A stretch of 64,000 bases of DNA from Rhizobiaceae bacterium (GTDB taxonomy: Bacteria > Pseudomonadota > Alphaproteobacteria > Rhizobiales > Rhizobiaceae): the NCBI GenBank assembly GCA_023953835.1, contig JAMLJB010000001.1:1550001-1614000 (forward strand), in the 5' to 3' direction. The notes beneath the pieces are model-generated. The model was not told the origin of the DNA. It worked only from the letters and a program-made list of their open reading frames with translations, and did not search any database. The translations under genes and the position numbers were made by a program. Shown piece after piece: positions 57,906 through 64,000 of this stretch. The number at the start of each line of letters is the position of its first letter. Within the stretch, counting starts at the first letter, position 1.

Positions 57906-59788
57906 TGTCGGAAGCGATTCTCTCGGTACGCAGCCTGAGCATCGACCTCGAAGGCCGGGGCGAGCGCCGCCCCATCATTTCCAATGTTTCGTTCGACCTG
58001 CTTCAGGGACAGGTCCTGGGGATCATCGGGGAGAGCGGGTCGGGCAAGACCGTCCTGTCGCGGGCGGTGGTGAACTGGATCAATCCGCCGCTGCGCGTGA
58101 CCGGCGGCGAGGTCATGTTCAAGGGGCACGACCTGCTGACCCTGCCGGAGCGCGAAATGCAGCCGATTCGCGGACGCTCCATCGGCTATGTCGGGGCAAA
58201 TCCGGGCAGCGCGCTCGATCCGACCCTTTCGATCGGGACACAGATCGTGGAGAAGCTCCAGCAGGTCGTGCCCGGCACCTCGGCAGCCGATGCCAAGGCG
58301 CGCGTCATTGATCTTCTCGACGCCGTGCGCATTCCTTCGGCGCGGCAACGCTTCGACGATTTCCCGTTCCAGTTCAGCGGCGGCATGATGCAGCGCGTGC
58401 TGATCGTCGACGCCCTTGTCTCGCGGCCCGCATTCCTCGTCGCCGACAACATCACGCAGCCGCTCGACGTTACGGTCAGCGCCCAGATCATCCGCATCAT
58501 GAAGGAGCTTCAGAAGGATTTCGACACCGCGATCCTGTTCGTTTCGTCATCGCTCGGCGTGGTGCAGGATGTGGCCGACGAGGTGCTGGTGCTTGAAAGC
58601 GGAAAGGTCATCGAGCATCGCAAGATGCAGGCGCTGATCCGCGAGCCCGAGGCCGCCTACACGCGTCGCCTGATCGCCAAGGTTCCGCGCATCTGGACGG
58701 CGGAGTCGGTCACACCGACCATCAAGACGACGGCGGACCGAGACATCGTGCTCAGCGTGCGCGACATCTCGAAATCCTACGCCATCAAGGATCGGTCCGC
58801 GCTGTTCCAGACCAAGTCGGTGCAGGCGGTTCGCAATGTCTCGTTCGACGTGGAGCGCGGCGAGAATTTCGGGATCGTCGGCGAATCCGGCTGCGGTAAA
58901 TCCACTCTTTCACGGCTGCTGAGTCGCCTCGAAGCGCCGGACGCAGGCGAAATCATGTTCAAGGGCAAGGACATTGCCCGCCTCAACTCGCGCGACCTGC
59001 TGATGCTGCGCAAGAGTTTCCAGCTCCTTCTCCAGGACCCCTACAACGCGATCCCCTCGCATTTCCCCGTGGGCCGCACCGTCTGCGAGCCGCTGAGGAT
59101 CCATGGCGGAATGACCGGCGCCGAGGTCAGGGAGCGGGCGCGCGCCGCCATCGCGGAAGTGGGGCTGCCGGCGGGCGTTTTCGACAATCTCCCGATCGGG
59201 CTCAGCGCGGGGCAGCGGCAGCGCGTCAACATTGCGCGTGCGCTCGTGCTCGAACCCGAATTGATGATCCTCGATGAAACGCTGTCCTCGCTCGACCAGA
59301 TCGAGCAGGGCCGACTGATCGACCTGTTCGAGCGGCTGCAGGCCAAGCATGGAATGTCCTACATCTATATCTCGCACGACCTTGCGATGGTGCGGCGCGT
59401 GTGCACGCGCGTCGCGGTCATGTATCTCGGCCGCGTCGTCGAACTCGCCGACAACGAGACGTTGTTCTTCGATTCCGCCCATCCCTATACGCGCGCCCTC
59501 CTGAGCGCCGCGCCGGTCATCGAGGCGAAGCGCTACGACACCGGCACCTATCTGCTGGACGGCGAGCCGCCGGACCCGATCGACATTCCGCCGGGGTGCA
59601 GCTTTCGCACGCGGTGCCCGTTCGCATTCGAGCGCTGCTCGGTCGAGGACCCGGCGCTCTATTCCCGCGACGGTCGCAATTTCAGCGCGTGCCATCTCAT
59701 TTCGGATGACAGCGCGGTGACGAACGCCGCATTGATTCGACGCGAGATCACGCCGCGCGAACGGGTCGCACAGACCGTCGCCGGCTGA
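57902..59788 (+). CDS. Fused dual ABC ATPase (DppD-DppF type) with a degenerate first domain
   Basis: A 628-residue protein with two nucleotide-binding domains. Domain 1 (about 5-265) keeps Walker A GESGSGKT (43-50) and FSGGM (158-162). It has Ala99 where the Q-loop Gln is expected, Asn183 after Walker B (FLVADNITQPLD) instead of Glu, and Ser216 instead of the H-loop His. Domain 2 (about 280-560) has GESGCGKS (327-334), Gln378, LSAGQ (434-438), Glu459 (ILDET) and His492 (SHD), all intact. The C-terminal oligopeptide-binding-type extension carries CSFRTRCPFAFERC. Start 57902 overlaps the permease stop; a longer frame to 57380 lies inside the permease gene. Confidence 0.9.
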   Translation: MMSEAILSVRSLSIDLEGRGERRPIISNVSFDLLQGQVLGIIGESGSGKTVLSRAVVNWINPPLRVTGGEVMFKGHDLLTLPEREMQPIRGRSIGYVGANPGSALDPTLSIGTQIVEKLQQVVPGTSAADAKARVIDLLDAVRIPSARQRFDDFPFQFSGGMMQRVLIVDALVSRPAFLVADNITQPLDVTVSAQIIRIMKELQKDFDTAILFVSSSLGVVQDVADEVLVLESGKVIEHRKMQALIREPEAAYTRRLIAKVPRIWTAESVTPTIKTTADRDIVLSVRDISKSYAIKDRSALFQTKSVQAVRNVSFDVERGENFGIVGESGCGKSTLSRLLSRLEAPDAGEIMFKGKDIARLNSRDLLMLRKSFQLLLQDPYNAIPSHFPVGRTVCEPLRIHGGMTGAEVRERARAAIAEVGLPAGVFDNLPIGLSAGQRQRVNIARALVLEPELMILDETLSSLDQIEQGRLIDLFERLQAKHGMSYIYISHDLAMVRRVCTRVAVMYLGRVVELADNETLFFDSAHPYTRALLSAAPVIEAKRYDTGTYLLDGEPPDPIDIPPGCSFRTRCPFAFERCSVEDPALYSRDGRNFSACHLISDDSAVTNAALIRREITPRERVAQTVAG

Positions 59789-59827
59789 CGTTCGCCAGGC
59801 AGGATTTGGCAAAGAGGAGCGGAGCGG

Positions 59828-60151
59828 ATGTCGAAGGTTCAGGTCGTTGATCTAGATGCGCAGGAGCAGGAAGCGCTGCACGAGTTCGAGCACGATCCCG
59901 CCGGACGGCACTCGCCCGCCTTGCAGAAGATCGTCAACCGCATGCGGGGCGGCTCGGTAAACAACAAGCTCGTTCTCTTCTGCACCAAGCCGCACAAGGA
60001 ATGGATCCTCGCCCGCCTGAACGGACGCGCCAAGCCGATCACATTCTACTGGGACCGAAAGTTCACGAATCTCGATGAAGCGGAAGTCGAGATCTACAGG
60101 ATGCGCCTTGCGGAGATGAAGGGCGCAGACACAGTTGAGGCGAAGGACTGA
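59828..60151 (+). CDS. N,N-dimethylformamidase small-subunit-like protein
   Basis: A 107-residue protein. It resembles the alpha subunit of dimethylformamidase in overall pattern. HSPALQKIVNRMRGGSVNNK and a C-terminal FTNLDEAEVEIYRMRLAEMK correspond to the conserved regions there. The known subunit is about 130 residues, so this one is shorter at the N terminus. It lies 40 bp after the ATPase gene and 4 bp before the large subunit gene. The enzyme needs both subunits. This assignment relies on remembered similarity and on the strong context of the next gene. Confidence 0.7.
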   Translation: MSKVQVVDLDAQEQEALHEFEHDPAGRHSPALQKIVNRMRGGSVNNKLVLFCTKPHKEWILARLNGRAKPITFYWDRKFTNLDEAEVEIYRMRLAEMKGADTVEAKD

Positions 60152-60155
60152 GCAT

Positions 60156-62408
60156 ATGATCAAGCTTACCGGTTATGGCGACCGCATCAGCGTTTCGCCG
60201 AACGAGACGATACGCTTCCACGTCAACTGTGAATATGAAAGCTTTCGCGCCGATCTCATCAGGATCATTTGCGGCGACACCAGCCCGGAGGGTCCGGGTG
60301 TCAAGATCGAGGAGATCGAAAGCTCGTTCGGCGGCGAATACAAGGGCCGCGCGCAGAAGATCCATGCCGGTTCCTTCGCCGTCGTGGAAAAGATGCCCGC
60401 GCTGGCTTCGCTCGAGAGCTTCACCGTTCAGGCCGTCATTCAGCCGACGACGCCCACCAAGGGACGACAGGCGATCGCAGCCTGCTATGACGAGGCGGGC
60501 AAGGCGGGCTTCGGTCTCATCATCGATGAAAAAGGTTGCGCGGCGCTCGATGTGAGGGATGGCAAGGGCGGCTCCACGGTTGTCTCAAGCGGTGCGCCCT
60601 TGCGGCGGCTCGGATGGTATGTCGTGGCGGCTTCCTTCGATGCATCTACCGGCACGGCGAGCGTCTATCAGCGTCCGTTCAAGTCCTACACCGCGTCGTC
60701 CGAAGCGGCTTTCGCCGAAGCGCCCGCTTCGTTCGCGCCTGCCGCCGCGCCACTGTTTTTCGCGGGAGAGATCGCTGGCCGGTCGTCCCGCCGGCTGCTC
60801 GCAAAGAATTTCTACAACGGCAAGCTTGAAGCGCCCCGTCTTTCGTCGGTGGCGCTCGGCGCCTCAGAGATCGAGCAGCTGCGCACCACGCCGTTTCCGT
60901 CGAGCCTCTCGCTCAACCTGCTCGGTGCGTGGGATTTCTCGAAGGACATTTCCGGTACGAAGATTTCCGACATCTCCGCGAACGGCGCCGACGGACACAT
61001 CGTCAACCTGCCGGCGCGAGGCGTCGTCGGCCACCTTCATACGCTCGATAGCCATGACTGGAAAATGGCCCCGGAGCAGTGGGGCGCGATCCACTTTCAC
61101 GACGACGACATCTATGACGCCGAATGGGATGTCGATTTCGAGCTGACGGTACCGTCGGGACTTCGCAGCGGCATCTACGCGGTGCGGCTGAGGGCGGGTG
61201 AGGAAGCCTATTACATTTCCTTTGTCGTTCGGGCCGCGCCGGCAAAGCGCAAAAAGGTGCTGTTTCTCTTCTCGCTCGCGACCTATATCGCCTATGCCAA
61301 TGAGCATTTCGGGACGAACTCGGCCATGGTCGAGCTTCATCTCAACCGCGTCACCGTGCTTCATCCGCATCAGGTCTTCCTCAACGAACACCGCGAATAC
61401 GGGCATTCGCTCTACGACGTGCATTCGGACGGCAGCGGCGTCTATTATTCCTCGCGCCTGCGCCCGATCATGAACATGCAGCCATTCGTTGAGGCGAACC
61501 ACGGCGCAGGCCCGGCGCATCTGTGGCTGTTCAACGCGGACACCCATATCACCGACTGGATGGAAGCCCATGACGTGGACTATGACGTCGCGACCGACGA
61601 GGATCTACACGTCGAAGGCATCTCGCTGTTCGAGGGATACGATGTCGTGATCACCTCGACGCATCCCGAATATTATTCGCTCAGGATGCTCGACGCCTTG
61701 CAGCGCTATATCGACCGGGGTGGCCGCCTGATGTATCTCGGCGGCAACGGCTTCTACTGGCGCATCGCCTATCACAAGGAGTTGCCCGGCGTAATCGAGG
61801 TGCGGCGGGCCGAGGGTGGCAATCGCGCATGGGAGCCGCCGACAGGTGAATATTACCACAGCTTCACGGGCGAATATGGCGGCATGTGGCGAAGGCAGGG
61901 CGGGCGCGCGCCGAATGCCATCTGCGGCGTGGCCTATGTCGCGCAGGGCTTCGACGAATCGACCTTCTATACGCGCAACCCGGACAGCTTCGACACGCGC
62001 GCCGCTTTCATTTTCGCGGGCGTCGGGGCCGACGAGAAGATCGGCGATTTCGGCCTGATCGGCAATGGAGCGGCGGGCATGGAGGTCGACGCGATCAACT
62101 ACGATCTTGGAACGCCGCCGCATACGCTGGTACTCGCCAGTTCGCACAACCACACGCCCGCCCATCTTCTCGCGCTCGACGAGATGCTTTTCAACATCAT
62201 GGATTCGGGCGGCGACGTCTGCGAGCAGGTCAAGGCCGACATGGTGTTCTTCGAAACGCAGGGCGGCGGCGCGGTGTTCAGCGTGGGCTCCATCGCCTAT
62301 GCCGGTTCGCTCAGCCACAACAAATATGAGAACAACGTGTCGCGCATCACCGGCAATGTCCTGAAGCGCTTCCTCAAGCCGGAGCCGTTCGTGGTTCCCG
62401 CAAAATGA
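60156..62408 (+). CDS. N,N-dimethylformamidase large-subunit-like amidohydrolase
   Basis: A 750-residue cytoplasmic protein without a signal peptide. Known dimethylformamidase beta subunits are about 760 residues and hydrolyse dimethylformamide to formate and dimethylamine using an iron held by two Tyr and one Glu. The segment at about 75-250 looks like a LamG/concanavalin-like domain. The C-terminal region holds the family motifs SLATYIAYANEHF (Tyr380), SLYDVHSDGSGVYY (Tyr420), ITSTHPEYYS (Glu505) and YLGGNGFYWR. Tyr380, Tyr420 and Glu505 are the likely iron ligands by position; this is inference. ATG 60156 is chosen over an upstream in-frame start at 60135. Confidence 0.85.
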   Translation: MIKLTGYGDRISVSPNETIRFHVNCEYESFRADLIRIICGDTSPEGPGVKIEEIESSFGGEYKGRAQKIHAGSFAVVEKMPALASLESFTVQAVIQPTTPTKGRQAIAACYDEAGKAGFGLIIDEKGCAALDVRDGKGGSTVVSSGAPLRRLGWYVVAASFDASTGTASVYQRPFKSYTASSEAAFAEAPASFAPAAAPLFFAGEIAGRSSRRLLAKNFYNGKLEAPRLSSVALGASEIEQLRTTPFPSSLSLNLLGAWDFSKDISGTKISDISANGADGHIVNLPARGVVGHLHTLDSHDWKMAPEQWGAIHFHDDDIYDAEWDVDFELTVPSGLRSGIYAVRLRAGEEAYYISFVVRAAPAKRKKVLFLFSLATYIAYANEHFGTNSAMVELHLNRVTVLHPHQVFLNEHREYGHSLYDVHSDGSGVYYSSRLRPIMNMQPFVEANHGAGPAHLWLFNADTHITDWMEAHDVDYDVATDEDLHVEGISLFEGYDVVITSTHPEYYSLRMLDALQRYIDRGGRLMYLGGNGFYWRIAYHKELPGVIEVRRAEGGNRAWEPPTGEYYHSFTGEYGGMWRRQGGRAPNAICGVAYVAQGFDESTFYTRNPDSFDTRAAFIFAGVGADEKIGDFGLIGNGAAGMEVDAINYDLGTPPHTLVLASSHNHTPAHLLALDEMLFNIMDSGGDVCEQVKADMVFFETQGGGAVFSVGSIAYAGSLSHNKYENNVSRITGNVLKRFLKPEPFVVPAK

Positions 62409-62420
62409 CGGAGGGCGTTT

Positions 62421-63041
62421 CTAGCCCGGCGACCTGTTCCAGATCCACGGTCGTTTTTGTCGATCCCGGTCCTGGAAGGCGTCGATCTCGTGCCTGTGCC
62501 GCAGGCTCTCGGTAATCTCGTCGGCGCCGTCGAGCAGCATGCGACGGCGGCGGTCATCGAGATCGAACTGCCATTGAATATCGGGATCGATGCGCAGCGT
62601 CTGGGTTGCCACTTCGATCGACGCCGAAAGCACCTCGTCGCGTGAACGGTCGAACAACTGGCGCACCTGCTCATGGGGTAGGGTGATTGCAAGCAGGCCG
62701 CATTTGAATGCGTTGCCGTAGAAGATGGAACCGAAGCTGGCGGCGATCACGGCCTGCACGCCGAAATCGAGATGCGCCCATACGGCGTGCTCGCGGGAGG
62801 AACCGCAGCCATAATTGTTGTTCGCCAGCAGGATCCTTGCGCCCGCATATTTCGGGAGGTTCAACGCAAAGGTCCGGTTCGGCGTGCCATCCGCATCCTG
62901 CCGCCAATCGGCGAAGAAGCCCTTGCCGAGACCTTTGCGGCTCGTCGTGACCATCCACTGCTGCGGGATGATCGTATCGGTGTCGATGTTGTCGTGGTCG
63001 ACGGGAACGATCGCACCCTCGATGTGGCGAAGCGGTTTCAT
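62421..63041 (-). CDS. leuD: 3-isopropylmalate dehydratase small subunit LeuD-like
   Basis: A 206-residue swivelling-domain subunit. It starts MKPLRHIEGAIVPVDHDNID and has the catalytic Ser region NNNYGCGSSREHAVWAHLDF. FGSIFYGNAFKCGLLAI follows. The length is close to the family's 200. The ATG at 63041 overlaps the TGA of leuC (63038-63040), so the two are coupled. It may form the isomerase of leucine synthesis or act in a related pathway, since rhizobial leuD normally lies near leuB rather than leuC. Confidence 0.85.
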   Translation of the reverse strand: MKPLRHIEGAIVPVDHDNIDTDTIIPQQWMVTTSRKGLGKGFFADWRQDADGTPNRTFALNLPKYAGARILLANNNYGCGSSREHAVWAHLDFGVQAVIAASFGSIFYGNAFKCGLLAITLPHEQVRQLFDRSRDEVLSASIEVATQTLRIDPDIQWQFDLDDRRRRMLLDGADEITESLRHRHEIDAFQDRDRQKRPWIWNRSPG

Positions 63042-64000
63042 TTTCCAGCCCCGAATTGTCTGGGATCGGCGATTTCCCCGGCCAGCGCTGACGCCATCGC
63101 AGTGAGCGGGCTTGCAAGGTGGGTGCGTGCCTTGCTGCCCTGTCGACCCTCGAAATTGCGGTTCGAGGTGGAGACGCTTCGCTTGCCGGGTCCCACATAG
63201 TCGCCATTCATGCCGACGCACATCGAGCAGCCGGATTCGAGCCATTCACACCCCGCATCCATGAATATCCGGTCGAGGCCCAGTTCCTCGGCTTGCCTGC
63301 GAACCTGGCTCGAACCGGGAACGACAATGGCGCGGACATGGGGCGCAACGCGTTTCGATCCGATGATCGACGCCGCTGCCGACAGGTCGGACAGGCGACC
63401 ATTGGTGCACGATCCGATGAACACGTTGTCGACCGGCATGCCCTCCAGCCTTTCGCCGGCCCTCAGTCCCATATAGCTCAGCGACTGATGCATCGCCGCC
63501 GCCTCGCGCGGGTCGTCGGGAAGCGGCGGTACCACGCCGTTGACGGCAATCGTCTGCGACGGATTGGTGCCCCAGCTTATCTGGGGTTCCAGTTCCGCAA
63601 GCTCGACCGAGTGAATGCGGTCATAGCTTGCGCCTTCGTCGCTCGCATAGTTCAGCCAGCACGATTCGAGTTCAGCGGTGATGCGGGGCGCGAAAGGGCG
63701 GCCCGCGAGATAGTCGAGAGTGATCCGGTCGGGTGCAACCATTGCGCCGTGCGCGCCCATTTCCACGCCCATGTTACACAGCGTGTGGCGTGCCTCGACC
63801 GGCAGGCCCTTCACATAGTCGCCGCCATATTCGACGGCAAAGCCGCTTGCGACCTTCACTCCGAGCCGCGCGATCAGATGCAGCGCAACATCCTTTGCCG
63901 TGACTTCGGCCGCGGGTGCGCCATGAAACTCTATCAGCATCGATTTCGGGCGGGTGACGACAAGGGTCTGGGTGGCAAGCACGTGCTCGACCTCGGATGT
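63038..64000 (-). CDS. leuC: 3-isopropylmalate dehydratase large subunit LeuC-like, partial
   Basis: The C-terminal part (321 codons) of a gene that continues beyond the right edge; the frame is open up to base 64000 and its first visible residues are TSEVEHVLATQT. The iron-sulfur cluster ligands are in VFIGSCTNGRLSDL and SGCSMCVGMNGD. TSNRNFEGRQGSKARTHLAS is a signature of the aconitase/IPMI superfamily. Canonical LeuC has CTNSR where this has CTNGR, suggesting a divergent paralogue. It is the upstream gene of leuD on this strand. Confidence 0.88.
   Translation of the reverse strand, partial: TSEVEHVLATQTLVVTRPKSMLIEFHGAPAAEVTAKDVALHLIARLGVKVASGFAVEYGGDYVKGLPVEARHTLCNMGVEMGAHGAMVAPDRITLDYLAGRPFAPRITAELESCWLNYASDEGASYDRIHSVELAELEPQISWGTNPSQTIAVNGVVPPLPDDPREAAAMHQSLSYMGLRAGERLEGMPVDNVFIGSCTNGRLSDLSAAASIIGSKRVAPHVRAIVVPGSSQVRRQAEELGLDRIFMDAGCEWLESGCSMCVGMNGDYVGPGKRSVSTSNRNFEGRQGSKARTHLASPLTAMASALAGEIADPRQFGAGK

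Overview
The window is a GC-rich (roughly 60-65% by eye) stretch of an alphaproteobacterial chromosome, most likely of the order Hyphomicrobiales (Rhizobiales) and Phyllobacteriaceae/Mesorhizobium-like. Reasons: the left end has the order hemE-hemJ-rho-(DUF255)-mnmE-mnmG-rsmG-parA-parB-holA, typical of this group. Small families frequent there are also present (DUF2794, phasin, IalB-like, DUF6489). Starts are often ATGA/GTGA overlaps. There are no tRNA or rRNA genes, CRISPR arrays or complete insertion sequences. The parAB genes with three parS-like palindromes, and hemE at the edge, suggest that oriC is not far to the left.

Layout. 1-10.9 kb: origin-proximal core (haem synthesis, Rho, tRNA U34 modification, 16S rRNA methylation, ParAB segregation, DNA polymerase III delta). 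10.9-11.5 kb: a gene-free stretch with a 44-bp-arm inverted repeat and a strongly folded, unidentified structured-RNA candidate. 11.5-23.8 kb: small envelope and cytoplasmic proteins, a Bax-inhibitor-1 membrane protein, a YbbA/YbbP-TesA cluster, ThpR, XerC and a zinc metallopeptidase. 23.8-30.4 kb (minus): three tightly coupled genes (transglutaminase-like; circularly permuted ATP-grasp/alpha-E; transglutaminase-DUF2126), a conserved but biochemically obscure module. 30.5-35.5 kb: a cobalamin riboswitch followed by a btuBFCD-type vitamin B12 uptake operon. 35.5-38.4 kb: an LLM flavin oxidoreductase, an LtrA membrane protein and a K+-channel-like protein. 38.5-46.5 kb: the complete high-affinity potassium operon kdpFABCDE, preceded by an extra 27-codon membrane peptide whose ribosome site lies in a hairpin. 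46.6-49.2 kb: a GMC oxidoreductase and a polysaccharide pyruvyl transferase-like protein.

49.2-54.2 kb: a minus-strand three-gene polyol/glycerol-like operon (FGGY kinase, FAD/NAD oxidoreductase, GlpA-like dehydrogenase with a BFD iron-sulfur domain), divergent from a DeoR/GlpR regulator. 54.4-62.4 kb: the most interesting region. One plus-strand operon encodes a peptide-type ABC importer (binding protein, two permeases, one fused dual ATPase) followed directly by small and large subunits resembling N,N-dimethylformamidase. The first ATPase half has lost its Q-loop, Walker B and H-loop catalytic residues. No enzymes for formate or dimethylamine use are nearby, so the natural substrate is probably another, imported amide. 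62.4-64 kb (minus): adjacent leuD and a partial leuC, probably a paralogous isomerase set.
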